Shown: positions 1-8,115, numbered from the stretch's first letter. The stretch: DNA of 39,615 bases from Rhodopirellula sp. (GCA_002690925.1 NZGD01000004.1:1-39615); one strand, 5' to 3'. The notes: generated by a model from the sequence alone, not told the origin. A program made the numbers and translations.

Positions 1-240
1 GAGCATGCCGAAAACAGCGTTCACTTTCCTGTTGGGTGTTCGTTGGAACTTTGTTTGATTTTTGAATAACCCATGAAACAGCAAGTCCTGTAAAGGTTTT
101 CCAGACTCTTCCCGAGTCTTTGCACCAGGTTGAATGAGACGGTTGGAGTTGTAAACGCGACAGTGTCATTGAGGCAGAGCTGTAGTGACGTGACTCCATA
201 CTGCGATACACCCTTGTGAAGGAATGGGTCGGTGCAAGGT

Positions 241-950
241 TCACGGGGCGCTGGGCCGTTTTAAAGTTGGGAACGCAGCGATTGGACTTAAAGAGGCACA
301 GCAAGATGCGAATGCAGTCGGGGTAAGAACATCGAGGGAACTGTGAGGTCGTCGATGACTGGAGCATTGCCTTCATTGCTGGATGCTTACGTGTGCTTCT
401 AGCATGGTTGTGAATTCTTAACAGTTCAGTCGCTCGTTAAGGGACTTGCAATTTAAACTTTCTACGTAACCATCCTGCCAAGGTCGGTCCAGGACTTACC
501 CACATCACTCGAAGCGAGGAACATACCGACTCGACGTACGATGAACTGCGGACCGTTGTCAATTCGAATCAAGGGTGGAACGCGACGGATTGAGAGTAGG
601 TCAGCCAGCACGTCGAGAAAGCCGTCACTACTGCGATTGCATCCGACTTCGAAGGCGATGCATTCGCGTGTGAACTTGTCAAAGACCACTAACATCTTGA
701 GTGAACTGGCATTGATCGTTCGGGCAAAGATCAAGTCCACCGACCACACGTGATCTTTAGGTTCCGCCCTGCGGCGTACGTTGCCGTCCTTGTCGCTTTC
801 CTGTTGAATGCGTTTGTAATGTTTTTCGGAAGCTTTCGTACCTCGTGACGCCACAGCCGATAAACGTGTTTGCGTTGACTTTTCAGCCTTCGCTTAGAAG
901 AAAGCAAGTGATCCTATGATCGCCGAATCTAGGGACTGAACGAGGATTTT
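241..950 (-). pseudogene. Decayed IS3-family transposase (orfB, DDE integrase)
   Basis: Pieces of an IS3-type orfB can be read on the minus strand, but only by switching frame several times. From about 950 to 890 one frame gives PRFGDHRITCFLLSEG and then a TGA where the family normally has Trp, followed by KVN. A second frame around 900-841 gives KHVYRLWRHE. A third frame, 854 to about 495, holds the integrase core with VWSVDLIF (first Asp) and IRIDNGPQF (second Asp). A fourth frame from about 500 to 241 gives PWQDGYVESLN, with the probable catalytic Glu at 460-462, then two in-frame stops (418-420 and about 370), then RPHSSLDVLTP, typical of the C-terminus. The piece ends at a stop at 241-243. 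At least three frameshifts and three nonsense codons make it inactive. No orfA and no terminal inverted repeats were found. The family call is firm; the subgroup is not determined. Confidence 0.85.
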
Positions 951-1055
951 CATGATGGGCTTGGTTGTTGTCGTTTTCGCTGCGGGGGCAATGAACAGGT
1001 GTTTGTGAGACAGTGCATATTAATATCTGCATCTGTTATTAGTGGGGCACTCCAA

Positions 1056-2720
1056 TCAAATTGCTGCATCCGCCAGTGTCTTGCCTTTGGCGGCCTGCCT
1101 TTCTGCATCCTTCAAGGTTGAGAGTGTTTGCCAAGCTGGGTGCCTGTGTGGAGGGCAAACGCTTCGTGCAAGATCCAGGATTTCAATGAGTTGGATTTTT
1201 TCCGCAGGGCGTGCAAGCGTTAAGCCAGGATGAGCGTCTGCCCGATTGACTTGTCGTAGTAAGTTGGCGTCAACCAGGTGCGTAACGAGGTCATGGACAG
1301 TGCGCGTAGAAAGGCCAATCCGGCTCGCCAAGGTTTGGTGGTCCAAGACAATTCCATCTTCAAATGTATTTCCAATTTCGCACATGATGGGGAGCATCCA
1401 ATCAGGATCGCCATCCATCGTTTCCGGTTCCTGAATTTCGAACTGGTCAGGTAGATGTCCACCCACACTTTGGAGTGTAAAAGTAAGGATCAATCCAAAA
1501 AGTACCACCAGCCAAGTCAGGTAAATCCAGAATAGAAACAGAGGGATCAACCCGAGTGAACCATACAGCGAATAGGGAACGGCTTCGGATAGATAGATTT
1601 GAAATCCATATTTTGCAAGCTCCCATAAGACCGCACTGACGGCGGCGCCAATGGCGGCAGCACGAACAGAGACCCTCGTGTTTGGCATCAAGGCATACAC
1701 AAGGAACAAGAGAACCCAGCTTGCAAAAAGCGACACTATATGTGTGAGCATTGGTTTGAGGGTTTCACGGCCCTCCATATTGCCAAACCATTCCACCAGT
1801 TGCCCCGATAAGTACAAGCTCATCGCCAACAAACCACCGCCCAAAGTTAGAATAGACCAGTGAATTGCAAGTCGCAGGTGGGCAGGCCGTTTGGAAGGAG
1901 CCTCGTAGATACGGTTGAATAGGTGCTCGGCAGCATTTGCGAGTGCGACTGCTGCATAGGTAAAAAGAAGCAGGCCAAAAACACCTATCGATGCAAAATC
2001 AACTGATGAGACCTTGTCAGCCAGGTCATGCAGCGTGCGACGTATGCTGATACGGGCTTGTTGAGCAGCTTCCCCATCAGAGTTCTTGTCGGGAATTGGC
2101 CGAGTGATCGTTTGTGTTTCAGTTGACCTTTGTTCTACAGCCTGCGTTGGGGACCTTGGGGAAGCGGCGGCCTCTGTGTTTGTCGATATGTTCGAACTGA
2201 CTGCGTCAATGGATCTTATGGGGCGTGTTGGATTGGTGACTGTGGAGTGCAGATGATCCTCGGCGGGCTTGTCTGCTTTCGGTGATCTTGCAGAGGAGTT
2301 CGGCGTCAGTGGTTGCAGGGGCCCAGTTGCCGGGGTTTTTGTGGGTTCAGCGTTCAGTGCTGGCGATTCACCTGTTTCTGTGGTGGGCTCAATGGATTCG
2401 GGCGGGAGCACCAAGTCATAGCCTTCGGTGACATCAGGGACGCCGAAGAAAGAGAACAATTGATTTTCAACCTTTGCCTGAACATCTTCCAAGCCGCCTA
2501 CCACCCTGAACATGACCAAGCCAAGCACGACCACTGGGATCAGAGCGAAGATTGTGCGATAGGTCAGTTCAGCAGCCATCCCGTCGGCGCGTTGGCGTTG
2601 CAGCTGGCGATAACAGTAAACGACAAGTTCGATGCTTTTACGAAGAAATTGTTGCCCTCGTGATAGCTGTTCTCGTGGGCTGCGGATCGCTTCGATAAGG
2701 TAATTGAGCAGTCGGTTCAT
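1056..2720 (-). CDS. YihY/BrkB (UPF0761) family inner-membrane protein with periplasmic insert and winged-helix tail
   Basis: This 554-residue membrane protein has the YihY/BrkB pattern: a cytosolic N-terminus, a first membrane helix around residues 52-75 (the TYRTIFALIPVVVLG region is characteristic), and further helices from about 242 to 420. The family was once called ribonuclease BN, but that activity belongs to another protein, so the role is unknown. Residues about 103-217, between helices 1 and 2, form a Pro/Thr/Ser/Glu-rich low-complexity segment that makes the protein far longer than the usual 280-420 residues. Residues about 430-520 (DPDWMLPIMCEIGN through LASRIGLSTRTVHDLVTHL) resemble a winged-helix domain, a tail seen in some family members. 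The gene stands alone, followed by the transposase relic. The ATG at 2720 lacks a clear ribosome binding site. Confidence 0.8.
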   Translation of the reverse strand: MNRLLNYLIEAIRSPREQLSRGQQFLRKSIELVVYCYRQLQRQRADGMAAELTYRTIFALIPVVVLGLVMFRVVGGLEDVQAKVENQLFSFFGVPDVTEGYDLVLPPESIEPTTETGESPALNAEPTKTPATGPLQPLTPNSSARSPKADKPAEDHLHSTVTNPTRPIRSIDAVSSNISTNTEAAASPRSPTQAVEQRSTETQTITRPIPDKNSDGEAAQQARISIRRTLHDLADKVSSVDFASIGVFGLLLFTYAAVALANAAEHLFNRIYEAPSKRPAHLRLAIHWSILTLGGGLLAMSLYLSGQLVEWFGNMEGRETLKPMLTHIVSLFASWVLLFLVYALMPNTRVSVRAAAIGAAVSAVLWELAKYGFQIYLSEAVPYSLYGSLGLIPLFLFWIYLTWLVVLFGLILTFTLQSVGGHLPDQFEIQEPETMDGDPDWMLPIMCEIGNTFEDGIVLDHQTLASRIGLSTRTVHDLVTHLVDANLLRQVNRADAHPGLTLARPAEKIQLIEILDLARSVCPPHRHPAWQTLSTLKDAERQAAKGKTLADAAI

Positions 2721-3099
2721 CAGGCGAATTGTTCACAATGATTGGATGAAACATGATCGATGCCACGTATCGGTTCTGCGTGGGCATCAAAAGTCGAGGT
2801 CGATGTCAGTACTGATTGCGATTTGAGGAGTTGGCCTATGCCTGACGACTGAGTGTGCGATGGAGAGAGGTGACGTGGTTGCTAGCGAGACTAACCGCGA
2901 AAGCTCACGACGAGCCACTCGGCTGAGCGGAGTGAATTGGGGCACAATTCATTCGGTGTAGAGCCTGGGGCATCACGCGTTCATGTGATGAGTCTGTCGG
3001 TGCCACAGCCGCGAATTTGATTCGGGCGTGTCTGCCGATCAAGCGAATGTTGCTCTACCAGCTTAATGGGTCGACGCATCGCTTGGTGGGTAGTCAAGA
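2721..3099. other. Intergenic stretch with one hairpin, no gene seen
   Basis: There is no credible reading frame in these 379 bases between the YihY-type gene and the feo operon. The one structured element is an inverted repeat at 2931-2953: GTGAATTG and CAATTCAT flank a five-base loop (GGGCA), giving a nine-pair stem with one G-T pair. It has no T-run on either side, so it is not a convincing terminator. It lies downstream of the feo operon and upstream of the YihY-type gene. Confidence 0.4.
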
Positions 3100-3294
3100 T
3101 TATTCTTCGTCAGGTTTTTGAGTGATTTTGACAATCTGGGCCGGTTGTCCCGAATCTCGATTGTTCGGGCATTGATCACACGCTCCGATTTGTTTGGTAC
3201 CTGATGCAGAGTGCAAGACTCTGTAGATACGTCTGATCAGCCATCCTGCAGCGAGCAGAACGATGATGAACACGACGATGTCTTGTAGGTCCAT
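3100..3294 (-). CDS. Small FeoB-associated Cys-rich membrane protein
   Basis: This 64-residue protein has one N-terminal membrane helix (about residues 6-20, VVFIIVLLAAGWLI), then basic residues and a CxxC pair (Cys39, Cys42, in GACDQCPNN), then a polar tail. That matches the FeoB-associated Cys-rich membrane proteins (Pfam FeoB_associated). They are encoded directly after feoB and are thought to help FeoB function, perhaps by binding iron or sensing redox state. It starts 33 bases after feoB on the same strand, so it is very probably the last gene of the operon. The call rests on architecture and position, because the family has little sequence conservation. Confidence 0.75.
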   Translation of the reverse strand: MDLQDIVVFIIVLLAAGWLIRRIYRVLHSASGTKQIGACDQCPNNRDSGQPAQIVKITQKPDEE

Positions 3295-3327
3295 CTGCTT
3301 TGAGTTTCTTAAATTTTGGGGATCGAA

Positions 3328-5538
3328 TTACAGCAGTCGGCTGGAAATGGCGTAAGTGAGCCACGCCCCAAAATAGGCTAAAAGAGTCATGTAGGAAAAG
3401 CTAAGGATGGGCCAAAACAGTGAGTTCGTTTCTCGTCGAATGACAAGCAAAGTGCTGACGCACTGAGCGCAAAGAGCGAAAAAAACCATCACTGACAGGG
3501 CGACCGGAACCGAGTACACGGGCGTGCCATCATCATAAGTCGAGGCTTGCAAGGCCCCTGCTAGTCCCGCCTCCTCAGCGTCACCCCCAAGGCTGTAGAT
3601 GGTTCCGAGCGTGGCGATGATGACTTCTCGTGCCGGAAAACTGGCCAAGACTCCAACGCCAATTTTCCAGTCCCAACCCAGGGGACGAACGATTGGCTCA
3701 ATCAGATGTCCCGTGCGCCCAAGGATGCTGTTCTCCAGCAGACGACTGCTTTCCGCATTAAGATCTGCTACCAGCGTTTGCCTCGCTTCAGGGGGGCCCT
3801 GGAAGGCATCTAATTCAGCCTCCAAGCGGTATTGATTGGTGTGATCACCCGGCCAGAAGCCAGCGAACCAAATCAGAATAGAAGCGGCAAAAATCAACGT
3901 GCCGGCGCGAATCACAAAGGCCTTACTGGCAGCCCAGACTCGCGACAGAACGACCTTAGCTGACGGGATCTTGTATTCGGGTAGTTCGAGCACGAAAGGA
4001 GCGACTTCACCACGCAGTAATGTTTTCTTCAGAATCCATGCCACCGGGATAGCGGCAACCACCCCGACGAGGTACATCGACATCAGGACAATTGCTGGAA
4101 GTGAGACCCAGCCAGCAAAGTAGGTGGTGCTAGGGATGAATGCGGCAATCAAAAGCAGGTAAACCGGGAGCCTTGCACTGCAACTCATCAGTGGAGCCAC
4201 CATGATGGTTGCAAATCTGTCTCTGCGATTCTCAATCACGCGGCTTGCCATCACACCCGGGACAGCACAGGCGAAGGAACTCATCATTGGTAGGAATGAT
4301 TTCCCACTGAGTCCAAAGGTTGTCATGACGCGGTCAACGAGAAAAGCCGCACGGGCCATGTAACCACAATCTTCTAACAAGGCGAGAAACAAAAACAATA
4401 ACGCGATTTGGGGCAGGAAAATAAGCACGCCGCCAACTCCGGCGATGATGCCGTCAGTGATCAAGCTGCGTAACTTACCGGGTTCCATCACGCTGCAGAC
4501 AGCATCAGTTATCCCGGTAGTTGCCGCGTCGATCAGGTCCATCGGCCAAGCAGCAAACGTGTAAATCGACTGGAAAATCAAAAACATCATGAGTACGAAA
4601 CAAACCAAACCAATCACGCGGTGGGTAAAGATCGCATCTAATCGATCAGTCGCTTGTGATGAAGGGCTTGAATCGTTTTTGAAGACAGATTCAAGCTTGG
4701 TCTTTGCCCATGCGTAACGTGCATTACATTCTATGTCGATCGGGTTGCCGAGGGTTTGTGTGAGTTCCTCACGGATCGTCGCAAGCGATGCGGCTGCAGA
4801 GGGTCCGAATTTGCGTATCACCTGTGCTTCCGGTTCACCACCCCGATCAAGGACCATGCGTTCCAGAAGATAATGGTCCGGTAGACTTGATTCGCTTGCA
4901 TTGTTGGTTGCCATTAGCGAATCGCGGAAACGATCTACGGATGAATAGAATTCTGGTGGCAGAATCCGAATGCGGTCGTGTTGTTGTGCGTTGGTGTTGA
5001 GCTGCTGAGCGATGGATTCTTTCAGGTCGTTGATCCCGGTGCGTTTTGCGGCTGAGGTGGCTACGACGGGGACACCGAGTTGTTCGGATAATCGGTTGAT
5101 ATCGATTTGCATACCGCGTGACTCGGCAACATCGATCATGTTCAAGGCGAGTACAACGGGTTTTCCAAGTTCAAGCAGTTGACTGACGAGAAAAAGGTTT
5201 CGTTGCAGTAGTAGTGCATTGACGACACAAACAATCAGATTCACTCCCCCGGGTTGTGTCACGTTGTCAGTGAGTACTTCAACAGCGACCAGTTCGTCCG
5301 GGGAACGGGGGGCAAGTGAGTAGGTGCCAGGCAAATCCACTAGCGTGATCTTGCCTGTCTCGAGTTCACAGACTCCGGTTTTCTTCTCAATGGTGACGCC
5401 AGGGTAGTTTCCCGTCCGCACATTCATTCCCGCCAAAGCGTTGAATAAAGTGCTCTTTCCTGTGTTCGGATTACCGACCAAGGCGACTCGGAGTTGTCCA
5501 TGAGCTTCGGCGGCGCCGACGTTGGGAACAGATGCCAT
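3328..5538 (-). CDS. feoB: Ferrous iron transport protein B
   Basis: FeoB is the inner-membrane Fe(II) transporter, with an N-terminal GTPase and a C-terminal permease. The GTPase motifs are intact: G1 GNPNTGKS (residues 22-29), the NYPGVT switch region (44-49), G3 DLPG (68-71), G4 NMID (133-136) and G5-like TSAAK (161-165). The permease half contains the two Gate repeats, with the Cys-containing PMMSSFACAVPG segment, and about eight or more membrane helices. At 736 residues it is a normal full-length FeoB. It lies 128 bases downstream of feoA and 33 upstream of the small Cys-rich partner. The ATG at 5538 has no good ribosome binding site, but no better in-frame start precedes G1. Function in iron uptake is well established for the family. 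Confidence 0.97.
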   Translation of the reverse strand: MASVPNVGAAEAHGQLRVALVGNPNTGKSTLFNALAGMNVRTGNYPGVTIEKKTGVCELETGKITLVDLPGTYSLAPRSPDELVAVEVLTDNVTQPGGVNLIVCVVNALLLQRNLFLVSQLLELGKPVVLALNMIDVAESRGMQIDINRLSEQLGVPVVATSAAKRTGINDLKESIAQQLNTNAQQHDRIRILPPEFYSSVDRFRDSLMATNNASESSLPDHYLLERMVLDRGGEPEAQVIRKFGPSAAASLATIREELTQTLGNPIDIECNARYAWAKTKLESVFKNDSSPSSQATDRLDAIFTHRVIGLVCFVLMMFLIFQSIYTFAAWPMDLIDAATTGITDAVCSVMEPGKLRSLITDGIIAGVGGVLIFLPQIALLFLFLALLEDCGYMARAAFLVDRVMTTFGLSGKSFLPMMSSFACAVPGVMASRVIENRRDRFATIMVAPLMSCSARLPVYLLLIAAFIPSTTYFAGWVSLPAIVLMSMYLVGVVAAIPVAWILKKTLLRGEVAPFVLELPEYKIPSAKVVLSRVWAASKAFVIRAGTLIFAASILIWFAGFWPGDHTNQYRLEAELDAFQGPPEARQTLVADLNAESSRLLENSILGRTGHLIEPIVRPLGWDWKIGVGVLASFPAREVIIATLGTIYSLGGDAEEAGLAGALQASTYDDGTPVYSVPVALSVMVFFALCAQCVSTLLVIRRETNSLFWPILSFSYMTLLAYFGAWLTYAISSRLL

Positions 5539-5666
5539 GGTGGTAACGGCTCTATGGTGAAATTCCGCGGTTAGTCAGCGGGGCCAAGGGGTGAGAGACA
5601 TCCAAACGGAGCGTCTTGGAGTCGGCGGGGTTGCCACTCTTCGGACAATCCCATGGCAGGCGGGGA

Positions 5667-5900
5667 TTATCCAATCGGTTCAACAAACACACGGCGAGCT
5701 TCACCGCATCGGACTGCGATTCGACTACCATGCACGGAACACTTCAGTGGATCCCCAAGGGGAGCTGGGCGTACGAAATGTACAAGCTCACCGGGAACAA
5801 AACCCATTTCTCGCAACCTTGAAGCGATACCGTCTGCACCCGAAATGCGGATGATGTTGGCTCGCTGTCCGGGCTGCAGTTGATCGAGTGTAGTGTCCAT
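5667..5900 (-). CDS. feoA: Ferrous iron transport protein A
   Basis: This 77-residue protein is a single FeoA domain, an SH3-like small cytosolic fold that assists FeoB. The typical core is visible: LQPGQRANIIRI near the N-terminus, RLREMGFVPGELV in the middle and GSRIAVRCGEARRVFVEP at the end. The ATG at 5900 follows an AAGGA ribosome binding site (5905-5909) at a good distance. It is the first gene of the feoA-feoB-Cys-rich partner operon. A promoter and a Fur-like palindrome lie directly in front of it. Confidence 0.93.
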   Translation of the reverse strand: MDTTLDQLQPGQRANIIRISGADGIASRLREMGFVPGELVHFVRPAPLGDPLKCSVHGSRIAVRCGEARRVFVEPIG

Positions 5901-5913
5901 CGTTTTTCCTTAA

Positions 5914-5928
5914 TGAGAACGAATCTCA
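5914..5928. promoter_or_regulatory. Candidate Fur box in the feoA leader
   Basis: The 15-base sequence TGAGAACGAATCTCA is a near palindrome with TGAGA/TCTCA arms. It matches the 7-1-7 Fur consensus TGATAATnATTATCA at 10 of 14 defined positions. It sits between the predicted -10 element and the feoA ribosome binding site, where a bound repressor would block transcription. Iron-dependent repression of feo by Fur is standard in many bacteria. Its use here is inferred from position and match. Confidence 0.5.
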
Positions 5929-5936
5929 GTAAATAC

Positions 5937-5965
5937 ATGATCATTCATGCCCCCTGCCTTGTCAA
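5937..5965 (-). promoter_or_regulatory. Predicted sigma-70-type promoter for feoAB
   Basis: Read on the minus strand, a perfect -35 box TTGACA (5960-5965) is followed after 17 bases by GATCAT (5937-5942), which matches the TATAAT -10 box at four of six positions. The Fur-like palindrome follows within ten bases and feoA starts at 5900. This is a sequence-pattern call only. Confidence 0.45.
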
Positions 5966-6317
5966 GGGTTCGGTTTTCTGATCTCCAGCTTTGATGATCA
6001 TCTCAGAATGGGGCGAGTATTTTAGTGACCCTGGTGCTACCGAAGCTGTTTTTTGGGGTGAGTCGGAAAATGAGGGCTTTACGCAGCTTTGTTCGTTGGC
6101 ACAAACGTCTTTGGGGGTGTTTCTGGTGGTCGGAGGCTTTGACGAACTGGCGAATCGTAATAGAATGAGAGGAAGCGGGCGTGTTTGCTCGCTCGACATT
6201 CCCCGACACGTCGGTTCAGGAGGTGTTCGACCCGAGATTACTCGGGCGATCGACCTACCCGCTTTCGCCGGTCAGCGTTGGGGTTCTCCTACTAGAACCT
6301 CTTTGCGAGAGTGAATC
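5966..6317. other. Intergenic region between feo promoter and tat genes
   Basis: The 352 bases separate the divergent feo operon and tat gene pair. Short frames exist on both strands but none resembles a protein family or has a convincing start. The tat promoter is presumably here, but no strong -35/-10 pair stood out. Confidence 0.3.
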
Positions 6318-6533
6318 ATGACCGTAACCACTGATGGGTTTTTGTTAGCGTTTGGCATGCCGGGTCTCCCCGAGATGTTGATCGTTGGCTTCGTCGTTCT
6401 GCTGCTTTTCGGCGGTAAGAAACTGCCTGGTTTGATGCGAAATCTTGGTCGGAGCACCAATGAATTCAAACGCGGCATGAGCGATACGGCCGAGGATGAA
6501 GATAATTCTGCACCTTCTGACGAGTCGAATTAG
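6318..6533 (+). CDS. tatA: Sec-independent translocase subunit TatA/E type
   Basis: TatA proteins form the pore-like part of the twin-arginine pathway, which exports folded proteins. This 71-residue protein has the family layout: a short N-terminal membrane helix (PEMLIVGFVVLLLFGG), the conserved FG hinge followed by KKLP, an amphipathic helix (GLMRNLGRSTNEFKRGM) and a short acidic tail. An AGAG stretch upstream is a modest ribosome binding site for the ATG at 6318. An in-frame ATG 13 codons later would also leave the helix intact, so the exact start is uncertain. It is followed two bases later by a paralogue. Confidence 0.88.
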   Translation: MTVTTDGFLLAFGMPGLPEMLIVGFVVLLLFGGKKLPGLMRNLGRSTNEFKRGMSDTAEDEDNSAPSDESN

Positions 6534-6535
6534 AA

Positions 6536-6808
6536 ATGTTTGGGCTCGGTCCCTTTGAGATGGTCGTGATCGGAGTGATTGCGGTTCTCCTGTTCGGTAG
6601 CAACCTACCTGAGGTTGCCCGCAAATTTGGAGGCAGTTATCGCGAATTCCGACGTGGATTGAATGATGTTCAGCAGCAGTTCAAAACCGCAGAACGTGAA
6701 GCAAAGAATGCGTTTATCGGTGACGAGTCCTCGACTTCAGGTTTGACCGAGGAGATAGAGGATGAACCGCTGGAGCCTGCTGCTCCTAAATTCAAGCCAC
6801 CTTCCTAA
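6536..6808 (+). CDS. Second TatA/TatB-type translocase subunit
   Basis: This 90-residue paralogue starts two bases after the previous tat gene stops, so the two are surely co-transcribed and perhaps translationally coupled. It begins MFGLGPFEMVVIGVIAVLLFGSNLPEV-like, with a membrane helix, FG hinge and Leu-Pro. A longer amphipathic region follows (residues about 27-58, GSYREFRRGLNDVQQQFK), then an acidic, Pro-rich tail. The longer helix and tail lean toward TatB, but short TatA/E proteins can look the same. No tatC is present in the window. Division of labour between the two subunits cannot be settled from sequence alone. Confidence 0.85.
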   Translation: MFGLGPFEMVVIGVIAVLLFGSNLPEVARKFGGSYREFRRGLNDVQQQFKTAEREAKNAFIGDESSTSGLTEEIEDEPLEPAAPKFKPPS

Positions 6809-6909
6809 GAGTTTTTAGCCGATGTTTATGACACGGCTGTCGGAAGGCAGCCATGTTGGAGACGATTCTTTTCGGACCGCTCTGTGAGGTCTTGGTTGGT
6901 GCCCGCTGC

Positions 6910-6996
6910 CTATGATGCTCTGGGAAGCTTGGAGCGAGCGTTCTTGATCAGCTTGCGGTTTCCTTTCGCTGTTGTCCGCGCACGTCTCATCTGCAT
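6910..6996 (-). CDS. Possible 28-residue strongly basic small protein
   Basis: A short minus-strand frame begins with an ATG at 6996, preceded by a strong AGGGAG ribosome binding site (7003-7008) six bases upstream. It encodes 28 residues, of which ten are Arg or Lys (MQMRRARTTAKGNRKLIKNA and a short tail ending ARSKLPRAS). It has no Asp or Glu. The composition is that of a nucleic-acid-binding peptide, but no family is recognised. The strong start signal is the main reason to list it. It could equally be chance. Confidence 0.35.
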   Translation of the reverse strand: MQMRRARTTAKGNRKLIKNARSKLPRAS

Positions 6997-7282
6997 GTCG
7001 AACTCCCTTTTAGCAACGAGCTGCAGAGACGGCAGAGTACTTCAGGGAAGGCAGAACCGTTTTTTCGGAAGCCGTGGACCTTCTTACAAAGCAGCATTGC
7101 TTGTGAACTACCCAAAATCTTTAGCAATACTCTGTTTTCCGCGTTAGAAGCAACAACTTCTATTTGGCAGCGAAAATCGCATCCAACGGATGAAATACAG
7201 AGTGCAGCTATATGAATTGCCTTCCGCAATGAGGTGCGAATAAATGCTTTCTATCTGAACCCAACGGCTCCTGGCACCATCG

Positions 7283-7477
7283 CTACTCTGATTGGATAGC
7301 TTTCTCGGGCAACGGATACTCATTGAGTATCACTTGACCAGTTGGCTCAATGCAGCCACAGGATGAATCGCAGGGAGCTTGCGCACAGCCAGCTTTGCTG
7401 GTCGGTCGAAAGATGTTGCGACCGGTTGAACCGCAGCCAGCAACGATGATAAGAATTAAGGGGACCAGTTTACGCAC
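7283..7477 (-). CDS. Small Cys-rich predicted lipoprotein
   Basis: The frame is best started at the GTG at 7477, which has AAGGA (7484-7488) at ideal spacing, rather than at the ATG further upstream. This gives 64 residues. The N-terminus is a lipoprotein signal: VRKLVPLILIIVAGC, with the lipobox Cys about 15 residues in. The mature part has five more Cys in a cluster (CAQAPCDSSCGC plus neighbours), then a short polar tail. No family is recognised. The cluster could bind metal or form disulfides. It stands alone, with no obvious partner gene. Confidence 0.6.
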   Translation of the reverse strand: MRKLVPLILIIVAGCGSTGRNIFRPTSKAGCAQAPCDSSCGCIEPTGQVILNEYPLPEKAIQSE

Positions 7478-7842
7478 GGATTTTCCTTTGTAGATGATGG
7501 AACTTCCGTGCTTAATCATATAAGTCCAGCCTTGGAATGTTTCTTATCGGTTGGGCTGGGTCAAGAATTCTGAAAAACTGTTGGTATACCGAACAAGCAG
7601 ACAAATTGGGTTACACGTGTTTTGTGGATCATTAGCTTCGTCGCGAGTGATGAGTTTCGTGATCTTGGGGCAGCCATTTTCAGCGACCGATATAGATGCT
7701 CCACACTGTCTGTCGTGCATATCCACGGACAGCCTTCGGCAATGTTGGTGGTTTCAGATTTCCCTCGGTCATTCAGATGTTCTTACGTGATGGCTGAGGT
7801 CGCCACATGATGATGACACGCAGGGCCCTTGTTTGTTTTTCC

Positions 7843-7869
7843 TTTGCCGGGGCAAGCCGAGCCGGCAAA
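7843..7869. repeat. Perfect 8-bp stem hairpin
   Basis: TTTGCCGG (7843-7850) and CCGGCAAA (7862-7869) are exact reverse complements around an 11-base loop. On the plus strand it is preceded, not followed, by a T-run (GTTTGTTTTTCC), so it does not fit a rho-independent terminator in either direction. It may be a dispersed palindromic element or a structured RNA stem. Confidence 0.45.
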
Positions 7870-8019
7870 ATTGCAACGACTCATAAGCTGAAGGGTTATG
7901 CGACCAAAGTGCGAGTTGAAGTATTCGAGTGTGAGACAGACCGCAGTGCTTCAGTTTTTATGCATGACATCGACTCAGGACTTCACTGCCGTTGCCAGAG
8001 CGAGCGATAGCTACCTCAA

Positions 8020-8115
8020 GTTGAGTACTGAGTTGAGTACTGAGTTGAGTACTGAGTTGAGTACTGAGTTGAGTACTGAGTTGAGTACCGAGTTGAGTAA
8101 CGAGTTGAGTACTGC
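8020..8115. repeat. 12-bp tandem repeat, eight copies
   Basis: The unit GTTGAGTACTGA is repeated head to tail eight times. The first five copies (8020-8079) are identical. The sixth (GTTGAGTACCGA), seventh (GTTGAGTAACGA) and eighth (GTTGAGTACTGC) each differ at one position. The core AGTACT is palindromic. Because the unit is a multiple of three, all frames stay open: the plus strand would spell repeated Leu-Ser-Thr-Glu and the minus strand Thr-Gln-Leu-Ser. That explains the open frames on both strands without any need for a gene. Confidence 0.9.

Noticed and set aside
3045..3068. tRNA-like D-arm (minus strand GCTGGTAGAGCAA)
   Set aside because: No T-arm consensus, no matching acceptor stem and no plausible anticodon arm follow at the right distance.
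6884..7147. Plus-strand frame of 87 codons after the tat genes
   Set aside because: No recognisable domain and no ribosome binding site; the strand assignment conflicts with the better-supported small frame at 6910-6996.
7551..7790. Plus-strand frame of 79 codons
   Set aside because: No domain resemblance, and overlapping open frames on both strands suggest noise.
8020..8115. Possible CRISPR array
   Set aside because: The units are 12 bp and directly adjacent with no spacers, and no cas genes are in the window.
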